A DNA stretch of 64,000 bases from a virus: the IMG/VR virus record IMGVR_UViG_3300021599_001395, positions 62,001 to 126,000 of that record, one strand, 5' to 3'. Position 1 is the stretch's first letter. The number at the start of each line of letters is the position of its first letter. Of this stretch, positions 1 through 9,394 are shown piece by piece. Under the pieces are notes generated by a model that did not search any database, was not told where the DNA came from, and worked only from the letters and a program-made list of their open reading frames with translations. The translations under genes were made by a program, and so were the position numbers.

Positions 1-645
1 AGCTGTTGTAATATATGTAGATGTAATTAAATTAGCATGCTGAAACTTATGACAAACATGAAAGTTACCATCTATTACAAATCCTATTCTAACTGTACCC
101 ACACCCAACCACTCCAAATCCATAAATAAAATTTGGGCTTTTGTAAAATCAAGTATTATTCCACTTGGCCCTGAGCCATTCATAGGGTCAACATTCCAAC
201 TTGCCTGAGCAACAGGTGTATCTACTAATGCTCCTGAGACAGAACTTCTTTCAACAAAACTTACTGTACTACCACTCTGTTCTAAATAATATCCATTTTC
301 TGCTCCATAATAACCCACTCTTTGTCTAAGACCTGTTTTAGCAGCACTCATTACAAATGTAGATAGTACAAGAAGACTTTTACCAGGTTGATATGAAAAT
401 ACCTTTATAGTTTCTCTTGTAACAGAAGAACCTGAATCCGCTGTTACATCTAAGTTAATTAGTCCTTGGTTAGCATCAAATGTAGCAGTACCACCTGTAG
501 CAGTGGCAGTAGACCATAATCCATTATCATCATACCTATGGCTTGAATCAAATAATGTAAATGGTTCACTAACTCTTAATCTACCAAACGAATCTATGTT
601 TGGAGAGTTTGAATATTTTATTTCATTGTTAATTATATATGACAT
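1..645 (-). CDS. Putative virion/tail-associated protein, 3'-truncated by window edge
   Basis: An open minus-strand frame runs from an ATG at 643-645 to base 1 without a stop (215 codons). The protein begins MSYIINNEIKYSNSPN, followed by IDSFGRLRVSEPFTLFDSSH and DDNGLWSTATATGG. The FGRLRVSEPFTLFDS type of opening is one I associate with structural proteins of marine tailed phages. That is a family impression, not a search result. The body is predicted beta-rich, with no signal peptide or membrane segment. It is the last gene of the adhesin cluster in this window, 12 bases downstream of the 724-aa fibre protein, which supports a virion role. The C-terminus lies outside the window. Confidence 0.7.
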   Translation of the reverse strand, partial: MSYIINNEIKYSNSPNIDSFGRLRVSEPFTLFDSSHRYDDNGLWSTATATGGTATFDANQGLINLDVTADSGSSVTRETIKVFSYQPGKSLLVLSTFVMSAAKTGLRQRVGYYGAENGYYLEQSGSTVSFVERSSVSGALVDTPVAQASWNVDPMNGSGPSGIILDFTKAQILFMDLEWLGVGTVRIGFVIDGNFHVCHKFQHANLITSTYITTA

Positions 646-657
646 ATATTATATTTT

Positions 658-2832
658 TTATATTATCCACCAATTATTATCTCTTGCCATTAAATGAAGG
701 GCGACATATCTTAAATTAATATCAACATAATTATTCCCATCAATTAATCCTGAAGATGGAATTAATCTTATTCTATGTGTTGCCGCATATCCTCCTTCAT
801 CTTTAATTGTAAAATTATAACCATCATAACCACTCGGATTTGGTAATGTTAAATCAACATCTCCATTATAATTAACACCATAATAATTGAATGACGTTGT
901 TAATGTTTGTGATGATACGGTTATACCTGTTGTACTATAAGCTAATGCTGATGATAAATTTCTATATCCAATTACACCGTTAGAATCTGAAGTTAATATT
1001 CTTGTGTCCCCCGAACTTATTTGGAGTCCTTGTATTCTAATTGGGTTTGTTGTTGCCGATATTGATAACTTATGTCCACTATCAACTGTTGTACCAATTA
1101 AAGTATTTCCAGACAAACTATTTAATATGTTATCACCCGTTGTGTTTTGATATGCGATGTGTGTTACGCCCGTCATACCCGACAATATTGGGTTATAATA
1201 TATACCTCTTATTGTTGTAGAAAACGCATTGGTTTTATTAATTACTGGGTCTATTAATAAAGTATTTGCGTCCCATCCATTAGTGTTAGGATTTGTCCAA
1301 CCTAAATTTATGTTTACAATAGATGAATTACCCTGATAATAGTCTCTCACTAATCCATATCCACCTCTTCTAACAAAAGTCCATTTGTCTTTTGCACCGC
1401 CTTGTTCATCTTCAATAAAATATGTTGAATTTCCATTTCCTGGTTTTCTATATATACCAACATTTGCAATTGGTACTGTGGATGATGTTGTGTTTATTTC
1501 AAAGCCAGATGATACACCACCAATTAATACGTTACCAGTAAAAGTACCATTAGAGTTAACAAATAAATTACCACTTGAACTTATATTTGTTTTTAATGTT
1601 CGATTTTGTGTTGGTGGATTACAACCAGATCCATCACAAGCGGCAGATGAACCCGTATCGGTAAATGAATTTGTACTTGTGTTATAAAACCTATTTGTAC
1701 TATTCCAAGGATTTGATCTATATACTCTATACGAGGATATACCGGCGATTGCCGTCCATGTAAGACTAACAGAATTAGTTAATCCAGAAAGTGAAACAGA
1801 ACTTATTGTACCAGCTGGTGTGGTATAACCAAGATTATCAACACCAACAATGCGATATGTGTATGTTGTACCTGTTGTTTCACCTGTAATCGCACCACCC
1901 GTTGTTGAATCAGTTAAAATTGGTTGTGATGGTGTGGAAAAAGTTCCAACACCAAAATTATTTTGAATTCTTGTTACACCGTAACTATCTAATTTAACAC
2001 CAGAATCAGTTGTCGATCCGACAATTATATTTCCATTATTATTAAAAAGTGCACCAAATGTTGTACTATTATCTACAGGCCCCCCGACTAACCATTGACC
2101 ACTTAATTGTCCTGTTGGATAGTTACCTGAGTAGACTCTAAAATTATTTCCGTTCTGTTCGATACGACTCCACCAATTACCATTATAACCACCGGAATTT
2201 CCCGATGGTCTAAATGTCATTCTTGTTATAAAAGAACCTTCATCAGAAATTTCTACAATACCGTCATTTGAATTTCCATACAAAAAACCATATCCATAAC
2301 TAGAACCAATAACAACACCCGCATTTCTTGTTCTTAAATCTATATTTGTAACATTGGAATGTGGTGAATTTGTATACGTTGGTGATATATCGAGACCAAT
2401 TAAAGTATTTCCAGATATTGATGCCGTCAATGATGGATTAAATATTGTACCTATTGTTGTTGCGGTGGTTACTGTTACCGATGTAATTGAAGGTGAAAAA
2501 GTTGTTTGTGGATTAATTGTTAATGTGTACCCACTTGTGGTTGATACCGTTCTGTTTGATTGTAATGTTCCATCAATATTATAAAGATTATCTACATTAG
2601 TTAAATTAGATCCATCACCATATATCGTGTTCCCACTAATGGTAGTTGCGGTAACACCACTTTGAAATAATACATCACCAGTAACTGTTCCACCACTTAA
2701 TGGTAAATAATCTGTAATAACCGCTGTTGTTCCTGTCCATACACCCCAATACTCACCTGACCACTGCCATGTTGTACTAGCGAAAGTATATAAATCTCCG
2801 ATAACCGGTGAATTTGGAAAATTAATTGCCAT
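658..2832 (-). CDS. Tail fibre/spike-like protein with FnIII-like domain (724 aa)
   Basis: The N-terminus (NFPNSPVIGDLYTF, then a Trp-rich stretch) resembles the short attachment domains opening many phage fibre proteins. It is followed by Ser/Thr/Gly/Asn-rich beta sequence with modules shared with the 1402-aa neighbour: ATTISGNTIYGDGSNLTN, YLPLSGGTVTGDVLFQSG and RIQGLQ...ILTSDSNGV. Residues about 300-395 look like a fibronectin type III domain (SVSLTWTAIAGISSYRVYRS). The C-terminus ends with an aromatic-rich tip (VALHLMARDNNWWII). Known biology of such fibres suggests a trimeric host-binding appendage; that is inferred from composition and position. An ATAAATA/TATTTAT motif lies 6 nt upstream of the start. 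Confidence 0.75.
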   Translation of the reverse strand: MAINFPNSPVIGDLYTFASTTWQWSGEYWGVWTGTTAVITDYLPLSGGTVTGDVLFQSGVTATTISGNTIYGDGSNLTNVDNLYNIDGTLQSNRTVSTTSGYTLTINPQTTFSPSITSVTVTTATTIGTIFNPSLTASISGNTLIGLDISPTYTNSPHSNVTNIDLRTRNAGVVIGSSYGYGFLYGNSNDGIVEISDEGSFITRMTFRPSGNSGGYNGNWWSRIEQNGNNFRVYSGNYPTGQLSGQWLVGGPVDNSTTFGALFNNNGNIIVGSTTDSGVKLDSYGVTRIQNNFGVGTFSTPSQPILTDSTTGGAITGETTGTTYTYRIVGVDNLGYTTPAGTISSVSLSGLTNSVSLTWTAIAGISSYRVYRSNPWNSTNRFYNTSTNSFTDTGSSAACDGSGCNPPTQNRTLKTNISSSGNLFVNSNGTFTGNVLIGGVSSGFEINTTSSTVPIANVGIYRKPGNGNSTYFIEDEQGGAKDKWTFVRRGGYGLVRDYYQGNSSIVNINLGWTNPNTNGWDANTLLIDPVINKTNAFSTTIRGIYYNPILSGMTGVTHIAYQNTTGDNILNSLSGNTLIGTTVDSGHKLSISATTNPIRIQGLQISSGDTRILTSDSNGVIGYRNLSSALAYSTTGITVSSQTLTTSFNYYGVNYNGDVDLTLPNPSGYDGYNFTIKDEGGYAATHRIRLIPSSGLIDGNNYVDINLRYVALHLMARDNNWWII

Positions 2833-2866
2833 TTATTATAAATATTTTTTTATTCATTTATCTTTA

Positions 2867-3106
2867 TTAAATTGGTTCTGTTGGTATCAACCCAGATGAA
2901 TTTAAATCATCGTACAATTGAATAATTTCATTTTTATTTTGGGTCACCCATTTTCTTCTATCATCACTATAACCAAATTCCATGATCTCCGCTTTAAATT
3001 CATTGTATTTGATTACAAATAAATCGGCGAAGGAATTGAAACCAATCATATAGTCAACCCCAAATTGAACTAATTTACCATATTTAATTGCCAATTCTTC
3101 AGTCAT
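2867..3106 (-). CDS. Small protein of unknown function between fibre genes (79 aa)
   Basis: I do not recognise this 79-aa protein. It is charged, probably alpha-helical, and has no signal peptide, membrane segment or cysteine pair. It contains a short aromatic patch (RRKWVTQNKNEI). It sits between two large fibre genes, 8 bases downstream of the 1402-aa one. By position it could be a fibre-assembly chaperone or a small structural protein, but nothing in the sequence demonstrates this. Confidence 0.6.
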   Translation of the reverse strand: MTEELAIKYGKLVQFGVDYMIGFNSFADLFVIKYNEFKAEIMEFGYSDDRRKWVTQNKNEIIQLYDDLNSSGLIPTEPI

Positions 3107-3114
3107 AATTTATA

Positions 3115-6100
3115 TTAATTAAATCTTAAATTTGCTCCGATTACACTTGTTGAACCTCCGGCAAATCTTTCCATTATTATTTCAAATTTTATATAATAAA
3201 CGGGTTGACCCAAATAATTTTTAGGTACATTAACAACAACATCAGAATATTGAAGTGCATAATTTGTACTTGTTTGTGATAAGTACGTCGCTGGTGCAAT
3301 TGTATTATATGGAAACTCACCGGCAGTACTTGCAAGTACCGTTCTAACACCGACATTATTTTGAACACCACCAAATTGTTCATGTGTTGTTACTCTAAAT
3401 GAATAAACATAATCTGTTGCCGTTGTGGTATGTGGTAATTTTAATGCAGTTTCTAAATCAAAAGCAACGAACATACCCCTATCAAGTAGTCCAAAATTTT
3501 GTACTCCAGTTCCACCAAAAACTTCATAATTAGGTATACCGTTAAAACCTAATTTAAAACTAACTGGAAGTGTTGATGCGAATTGAGGTAGTGTACTAGA
3601 AGCGAGAACACCATCATTGTTTATTGTAACAACTTTATTGTTTGTATCACCACTTTGTAACCCCTCAATTCTTACTGGATTTTCTGAACCAACAATATGT
3701 AATTTATTTGTTGGTGATCTTGTTCCAATACCAATACCACCTTTACCTTCTGATAGTTGTATACTAATACCTGATGTTGATGATCCAAAATTTATGTCAC
3801 CCTCGTTTAAGGGATTAATATTTAATGGTGAACAAGAATGTATATTTGAAACATATAAATCATTAACACAATCTCCGGATATACCTATTTGATTTACATT
3901 AATTGTATTTGCAGTTAAACCACTTAAAACTAAATAATCACCGATTGTGGTAGTACCACCTCCACCACCTCCTATTGTTGCCGGTTGTACCCATTGTGAT
4001 GAATTTCCGTCATTTATCCACACATATTCAATACCATTGTTTGTGTTATACCATCTATCACCATTAACTAAAACATAACCCGTTGGTGTTGATCCCGAAA
4101 TAAAATATCTCGATGCGTTTACTAATGTGTTTCCAGTGTTACCTGTTATATCTAAATAAATTCTAAATCCACCTCCAGTATTATACCCTAAATAAAGTAT
4201 ATTATATCTATTATCAAAACTACCACCAGAAATCCATTTATCATTTGTTAACCCACTATATGGTGAATAATGTAGAACACCGTTAGAGTCTACCGTAACT
4301 ATATTGTTGTCATTTGATAATTGTAGACCTTGAATTCTAACAGGATCGGTAGAACCTGTAATATGTAATAAATTTGTTGGGGATTCCGTACCAATACCAA
4401 CATTGGTACCGTCATATGTGAATCCTGTACTGCCCGATAATATACCATTATTATTGTATATTACTTGTTTATTAGAACCGACACCATAAAATGTTTGACC
4501 ACTTATAGTTGTTGCGGTGATTCCACTTTGGAATAATACGTCGTCAGTAACCGTTCCACCACTTAATGGTAAGTAGTTTCCTGATATTGTTATATCACTT
4601 AAATTTTTATATTTTATAATACCATTATTGTCGGATGTTAATATTCTGGTTTCCGTTGTTCCACTTTGTAATCCAACGAATCTAACAGGATCGATTGTAT
4701 CTTCAACATGTAATCTGTTTAAAGGTGTTACGACACCTATACCTATTTTTCCTGTTGTTGTAGGTGAATCACTAGGACTTCCACCAGAAGTATCAAAATT
4801 AGTATTGATACCAAATAATACACCACCAATATTAATAGAATCCGTGGTTCCATTTGGTAATGTGATAGAATTACCAATAATGATATTATTTTTTCCTATT
4901 TTACTAAACCCAAATCTAGGTGTTCCTACATTAAAACCTATTAATGTTGAATACGATGCGTTGGTTGAATCTTTACCTGCCAAATAACCAATAAAATTTG
5001 AAAATCTAGCGTAATTAGCATTTGAACCCGCGTTAGTACCTATAAAAGTTGAACCTGACGCATACAATGCACCACTACCCGCTAAATTACCTATAAAATT
5101 TGAATCAAAACCTCTGATTTGTCTATCAAATCCAACAATTGTTTCACCGTTGATATTATATCCCGCATTATACCCTATAAAATTTGAAAATCCTGCGTTT
5201 TTTGAATTTTGTCCCGCACCAATACCAATAAAATTTGAATTGTTTGAATTTTTTGAATCTGAACCGGCACTTTGTCCAATAAAATTACTTAGATCACTAT
5301 CATTAGCCCTAATACCTGATCCATACCCTATGAATGTTGATCTACTTGCACCTGTTGTTTCTCTACCCGCAAAATCACCAAACGAAATTTGGTCAAAACT
5401 TAAAGACTGGGCATTAGGTCCTAATGCAAATGAACCTTGACCAGTACTACCAGTAATGACATATGGTTTCTCGTATGGATAAACTGTAGGTATAACATCA
5501 CTTTCGGCATACCATTTTGGGATACCTTGTAAATTTCTTCCGTCACCATAAAATGTTTGACCACTTATAGTTGTTGCGGATATTGTATTTACCTCTAAGT
5601 AATTTAAATTAGTGTTTCCACTAACACTTAAATCACCGTTAATAGTTAATCCTGTTAGTTCATTAATAAGTACACTAAACGTAGATCCTGAATTATCAAA
5701 TATTGTAAATTTATTTGAATTGTTATATGTGAATCCAGTCACATATGTGTCACCTGTCACAGAAGATATAATATCCGATAATGATCTATATTGAATGGTG
5801 TTACCAGTACTTAAACTTAATATTTTTGTGTCAGATGTACTTAAATTAACCGTATCTAATTGAACAGTATTTGAAAATCTACTTGTACCATTAACATCAA
5901 ATTGAAATGTGCCGGGTAAAACATTAACGCCCACTTTACCATTAAATCTCAACAAATCATTTGCGAAATCACCATATATCAATGGTGTTGATGAAGTGGT
6001 ATTTTCAATGTAAAGTAAATTTGATCCCGTTTCGTTTCTACCCGCATTAAGACCAATAAAAACATTATTACTACCAGTTATATTATTAAAACCAGCATTT

Positions 6101-7323
6101 TTTCCGACAATTGTGTTACCATCTCCAGAAGTCGCATTTTGTCTTGTGTTGGTTCCGATATATACGTTGTTTCTACCTGTAAGTTGATTCAATGCTGAAC
6201 CATTTCCTATAAAAACATTGTCATCACCAAACGTCCCTGTTGTTGCACCAGTAAAATTAATTGCAACAGTATCACCAATTATACTATTAAAACTACCTCT
6301 AATGAGTTTTGTTAAAGAATTATTACCAAAAACTGTATTTTTAACACCACTAGTGATTCCCGTCATTGAGGTGTTACCAACAACTAAGTTAGTTCTAACG
6401 TTAGATGTTGAAATTCTACCAGCATTTTTACCGATAAATAAATTTGCAAATTCTAATTCCGCGGGATTAGTTATAGATGATCTTATTTCAAATAATATAT
6501 TTCCCGACTCGTCTAATCCATTTAAAAATCTATCATTAATATTAGAAGTTCTTCTTAACGATAACGTATTTCCACTTAAATCAACAATCCTATTTGACAA
6601 TAGATAACCATCGACAGTATATATATTATCTATATTTGTTAAGTTAGATCCGTCACCATATAATGTTCCACCACTTATCGTTGTTGCCGATATTATATTA
6701 GAAAATAAAGTATTGAGATTTGTGTCTCCACTAACACTTAAATCACCATTAATGGTCAATCCTGTTAAATCGTTTATTGTAATAACAAACGAAGAATTGT
6801 TATTATCATTAATTGTAAGTGTATTATTTCCATAGGTGACTCCCGTAACAAAAATATTTGGGTCTATTGGAAGATTTTGATAAGTAGTCGCACTTATTGT
6901 CGTTGCAATAAACCCGCCATTTAATGTGGTGTTACCCGTTATATTTAAATCACCATTAAGATCTAAATCACCATTAATTGTTAATCCTGTTAGTATGTTA
7001 AAAGATGCGGTTAATGTGTATCCCGACCTGTCGACTATTGTAAAAGTATTGTCACTATATGTAAATCCTGTGGTATAACGATCAAAATCGTATTCAAAAC
7101 CACTAACAGTTATCGTGTTACCACTATTGCTAGTTAGTGTTAAGACACCTTGACTAAATGATCCACTATTAAGATACAAATCACTTATTGGTGTACCTGA
7201 CAAATATATATTCTCAGAATATATTGCATCTATAGGTCCATCAATTTTACCTATTTGAACCGTGTACCCCGAAGGTACGGTTATGGAGTCAATTTGTGAC
7301 CAATTTATCTTTTGTAATCCCAT
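3115..7323 (-). CDS. Large tail fibre with YadA-head-like repeats (1402 aa)
   Basis: The N-terminus (MGLQKINWSQIDS, PSGYTVQIGKIDGPIDAIYS) looks like an attachment domain. The rest alternates repeated modules: LTGLTINGDLSVSGDTNLN, ISATTISGGTLYGDGSNL, and two blocks of short repeats of the type SNFIGxxAGxN or NVFIGxNAG (roughly 5980-6490 and 4890-5420). The latter resemble the left-handed beta-roll repeats of trimeric autotransporter heads such as YadA/Hia. Further modules (PVRIQGLQ...VTVDSNGVL) recur here and in the 724-aa fibre. A Gly run lies near residue 1120. No C-terminal peptidase S74 chaperone motif was seen. Inferred role: a trimeric, extended host-binding fibre. It is preceded by a terminator and an ATAAATA-type motif, so it may start its own transcript. 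Confidence 0.8.
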   Translation of the reverse strand: MGLQKINWSQIDSITVPSGYTVQIGKIDGPIDAIYSENIYLSGTPISDLYLNSGSFSQGVLTLTSNSGNTITVSGFEYDFDRYTTGFTYSDNTFTIVDRSGYTLTASFNILTGLTINGDLDLNGDLNITGNTTLNGGFIATTISATTYQNLPIDPNIFVTGVTYGNNTLTINDNNNSSFVITINDLTGLTINGDLSVSGDTNLNTLFSNIISATTISGGTLYGDGSNLTNIDNIYTVDGYLLSNRIVDLSGNTLSLRRTSNINDRFLNGLDESGNILFEIRSSITNPAELEFANLFIGKNAGRISTSNVRTNLVVGNTSMTGITSGVKNTVFGNNSLTKLIRGSFNSIIGDTVAINFTGATTGTFGDDNVFIGNGSALNQLTGRNNVYIGTNTRQNATSGDGNTIVGKNAGFNNITGSNNVFIGLNAGRNETGSNLLYIENTTSSTPLIYGDFANDLLRFNGKVGVNVLPGTFQFDVNGTSRFSNTVQLDTVNLSTSDTKILSLSTGNTIQYRSLSDIISSVTGDTYVTGFTYNNSNKFTIFDNSGSTFSVLINELTGLTINGDLSVSGNTNLNYLEVNTISATTISGQTFYGDGRNLQGIPKWYAESDVIPTVYPYEKPYVITGSTGQGSFALGPNAQSLSFDQISFGDFAGRETTGASRSTFIGYGSGIRANDSDLSNFIGQSAGSDSKNSNNSNFIGIGAGQNSKNAGFSNFIGYNAGYNINGETIVGFDRQIRGFDSNFIGNLAGSGALYASGSTFIGTNAGSNANYARFSNFIGYLAGKDSTNASYSTLIGFNVGTPRFGFSKIGKNNIIIGNSITLPNGTTDSINIGGVLFGINTNFDTSGGSPSDSPTTTGKIGIGVVTPLNRLHVEDTIDPVRFVGLQSGTTETRILTSDNNGIIKYKNLSDITISGNYLPLSGGTVTDDVLFQSGITATTISGQTFYGVGSNKQVIYNNNGILSGSTGFTYDGTNVGIGTESPTNLLHITGSTDPVRIQGLQLSNDNNIVTVDSNGVLHYSPYSGLTNDKWISGGSFDNRYNILYLGYNTGGGFRIYLDITGNTGNTLVNASRYFISGSTPTGYVLVNGDRWYNTNNGIEYVWINDGNSSQWVQPATIGGGGGGTTTIGDYLVLSGLTANTINVNQIGISGDCVNDLYVSNIHSCSPLNINPLNEGDINFGSSTSGISIQLSEGKGGIGIGTRSPTNKLHIVGSENPVRIEGLQSGDTNNKVVTINNDGVLASSTLPQFASTLPVSFKLGFNGIPNYEVFGGTGVQNFGLLDRGMFVAFDLETALKLPHTTTATDYVYSFRVTTHEQFGGVQNNVGVRTVLASTAGEFPYNTIAPATYLSQTSTNYALQYSDVVVNVPKNYLGQPVYYIKFEIIMERFAGGSTSVIGANLRFN

Positions 7324-7371
7324 ATTAAAAGTAAAGTCTTTATATAAATACTTTTATATGGTTTAATTAAT

Positions 7372-7401
7372 AAAAAAAGGAGGTTAAACCTCCTTTTTTT
7401 T
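7372..7401 (-). terminator. Rho-independent terminator after the glutaredoxin gene
   Basis: A perfect A-run / GGAGG-TTAA-CCTCC / T-run palindrome lies immediately downstream of the glutaredoxin stop codon on the minus strand. It is symmetric, so it could act on both strands, but only the minus strand carries genes here. It separates the NusG-thioredoxin group from the adhesin genes 1-7323. Confidence 0.85.
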
Positions 7402-7404
7402 ATT

Positions 7405-7674
7405 TTAGAAATAATTTTTTATTATTTCAACAATTTCATCTTCTGTTTTATAATTTATTGATGGTACATATATATGTCCTGTTTCAGAATTATCAGGAGA
7501 CACTAAAATTGTAGGTAAAAAATCATAATTTGTTAGTTTAACAATTTCATCCCAAACTTCTTTATTTTGTGTTACCTCAACCTCCTTATATGATATATTA
7601 ATTTCATCAAGTCTTTTTTTAAGACTTGAACAATGGTAGCACCCATCAAGAGTAAAAATAACTATTTTATCCAT
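7405..7674 (-). CDS. Glutaredoxin-like thiol oxidoreductase (89 aa)
   Basis: A short thioredoxin-fold protein with the redox motif C12-Y-H-C15 directly after the first strand (IVIFTLDGCYHC). The conserved cis-proline segment is FLPTILV, about residues 53-59. Length fits the glutaredoxin/NrdH group. Phage glutaredoxins classically regenerate ribonucleotide reductase; here the reductase is 50 kb away, so that is only a possibility. Its ATG overlaps the thioredoxin stop codon as TAATG, implying translational coupling. A strong terminator follows at once, making it the last gene of its transcript. Confidence 0.85.
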   Translation of the reverse strand: MDKIVIFTLDGCYHCSSLKKRLDEINISYKEVEVTQNKEVWDEIVKLTNYDFLPTILVSPDNSETGHIYVPSINYKTEDEIVEIIKNYF

Positions 7675-7982
7675 TATTTTATTTTATCAAGAAATTCTTT
7701 ATAATATGAATCAGGTCTAGCCCCATTTGATCTATCTATTAGATTTGATCCGTCATATATCATAATCGTAGGTACAGAAGTTATTCCTAACTCAACTGTA
7801 GAATCTCTATTTTGGTCAACATCAACCTTTAAAAATTTAAACTCGGGATATTGTTTTGATAATTCATCTAATCTAGGTGTTAACATCCTGCAAGGTCCAC
7901 ACCAAGAAGCCGAATAACTAACCAATAATTTATTACCTTCTGATTGTAGTTGTTTAACTACGCTTGAACTTACATTTTCCAT
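7674..7982 (-). CDS. trxA: Thioredoxin (102 aa)
   Basis: A complete thioredoxin with the canonical active site W27-C-G-P-C31 and the cis-proline loop (GITSVPTIMIYDG, about residues 68-80). Length is standard. It reduces protein disulfides, and in phages it can serve ribonucleotide reductase or act as a polymerase or assembly cofactor. It overlaps the glutaredoxin gene by one base and follows the AAA ATPase gene by two bases, so these three genes are probably co-transcribed. Two tandem thiol oxidoreductases of different classes suggest a dithiol relay. Confidence 0.92.
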   Translation of the reverse strand: MENVSSSVVKQLQSEGNKLLVSYSASWCGPCRMLTPRLDELSKQYPEFKFLKVDVDQNRDSTVELGITSVPTIMIYDGSNLIDRSNGARPDSYYKEFLDKIK

Positions 7983-7984
7983 AA

Positions 7985-9058
7985 TTAATTTCTATTAAAT
8001 CCTATTTTATTTTCTTTTTGTGTTTTAAAAGTTTCAACATCAATATTATATATATCTGCTAATACCATTCCTTCATTTACTTCCACATTTTTTCCTAATT
8101 TTTTTAATAGTTTATTCGTTTCTTCGGAATTTAGGGACCCAAATTTGTGTTCCGCAATCAATCTACCTTTACGCAAAAGAGCGGGGTCGATTTTTTCTCT
8201 TTTCATATTAAATGTGGCAATTATTTGAATACCTAAACAATCACCCAAAATACCATCTGTTAAATTTAATATGTTCGATACTCCTGCAGGTGAACCATTA
8301 CCTTCCCTATCTGAAATTACACGTTCAGCGTCTTCAATTACTAATATTGAGTTTTTATGTTCCATCAAAAATGGAATTATTGATGGTTCAGATAGAACTT
8401 CCGCCATTGACGGAGGGATAAATAAAATTTCCTTTTCTTTTATTAATTTAGTTAGAAATTTTAAATAAGATGTTTTACCTGTGCCAGGATCTCCATGTAA
8501 AAGGATTATACCTTTATCCATTTCTTTATTTAATCTTTCAACAATTACATCATGTATCTTTGCAAATTTACCACCATAATTTAATTCGAGATCGATTTCG
8601 GTTGTTGGTAAATCATATTCCTCCAAATCCAAATGACCCATCTCACTTTTGATTAAAGAAATATTTTTCTTCTTCTTAATTCTTTCAAATTCTTTTAATT
8701 TATCGAAATTAAGTTGTTGATCTATCTCGCCATTTCTAAAGTCATATAATATTTCTAATTGGTAATATTCGTCAGCATTATTTGTTTCGTTTATCATTTT
8801 TAAAATGATACCGTTTTTTTTGTTGATGAAAATAAACGACATCACCGTTCTATTTGATTTTCCAAATGTTTGATTTCTTGTTTCAACAAGAAAACCATTT
8901 TCGATTAAATAATTTTTAAGTGAAATATCATATACTTTAGAATAGTTAGAGTACTTTGAGGGTATAACGTCAAATAACGTTATAAAAACTTGTTCTAATG
9001 GGAAATCATTACCATATACAGTATCGTATAAGGGATAATATTTGGATAATTTTGACAT
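7985..9058 (-). CDS. AAA-family ATPase (357 aa)
   Basis: Residues 1-150 form a domain I do not recognise. The C-terminal half is an AAA ATPase: Walker A GDPGTGKT at 189-196, Walker B ILVIEDAE near 238-245, a sensor-1-like stretch (QIIATFN), and an arginine-finger region DPALLRKGRL. This resembles BCS1/ClpX-like remodelling ATPases more than replicative clamp loaders. The substrate is unknown. It lies directly upstream of thioredoxin in the same direction. It has no signal peptide or membrane segment. A role as clamp loader subunit (gp44) is less likely because no clamp or small subunit gene is adjacent. Confidence 0.8.
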   Translation of the reverse strand: MSKLSKYYPLYDTVYGNDFPLEQVFITLFDVIPSKYSNYSKVYDISLKNYLIENGFLVETRNQTFGKSNRTVMSFIFINKKNGIILKMINETNNADEYYQLEILYDFRNGEIDQQLNFDKLKEFERIKKKKNISLIKSEMGHLDLEEYDLPTTEIDLELNYGGKFAKIHDVIVERLNKEMDKGIILLHGDPGTGKTSYLKFLTKLIKEKEILFIPPSMAEVLSEPSIIPFLMEHKNSILVIEDAERVISDREGNGSPAGVSNILNLTDGILGDCLGIQIIATFNMKREKIDPALLRKGRLIAEHKFGSLNSEETNKLLKKLGKNVEVNEGMVLADIYNIDVETFKTQKENKIGFNRN

Positions 9059-9094
9059 ACTACAAATGTAATAAAATTAATGAATAAAAAAAAA

Positions 9095-9394
9095 TTAGTT
9101 CAAACATATTTTACCAAAAGTACCGACATCCATAAATAACTTATCTTCTATAGTCTCTTCCTTAAATTCTTTTTTGGTGATATCAACTAATTGTAATGTT
9201 TTTCTTATTAACTCAAACTGATCTTTTGTTAATATAGGTTCACCATCTTTTTCAAAATTTTTTTGTGATATCTCAGTTAGATATTTAAAAAACATTTCCT
9301 CATCTATCTCATTTAAAAAATAGTTTCTCGCATCCAAATCTTTATTTAGATAGTTTCTAACATTTTGAACATATATTAAAACTTCAGGTGACAT
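9095..9394 (-). CDS. Unknown helical protein coupled to NusG-like gene (99 aa)
   Basis: Not recognised. The protein is helical and acidic (for example EEMFFKYLTEISQKNFEKDG), with no cysteine motif and no membrane segment. Its ATG overlaps the stop codon of the NusG-like gene as TAATG, so the two are probably translated together. A functional link to transcription control is possible but rests only on position. Confidence 0.65.
   Translation of the reverse strand: MSPEVLIYVQNVRNYLNKDLDARNYFLNEIDEEMFFKYLTEISQKNFEKDGEPILTKDQFELIRKTLQLVDITKKEFKEETIEDKLFMDVGTFGKICLN

Noticed and set aside
503-697. Plus-strand 64-aa ORF at the left end
   Set aside because: It lies opposite the well-supported minus-strand virion protein 1-645 and has an unlikely hydrophobic C-terminus.
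8212-8652. Plus-strand ORFs opposite the AAA ATPase
   Set aside because: Shadows of the conserved Walker A/B coding strand.
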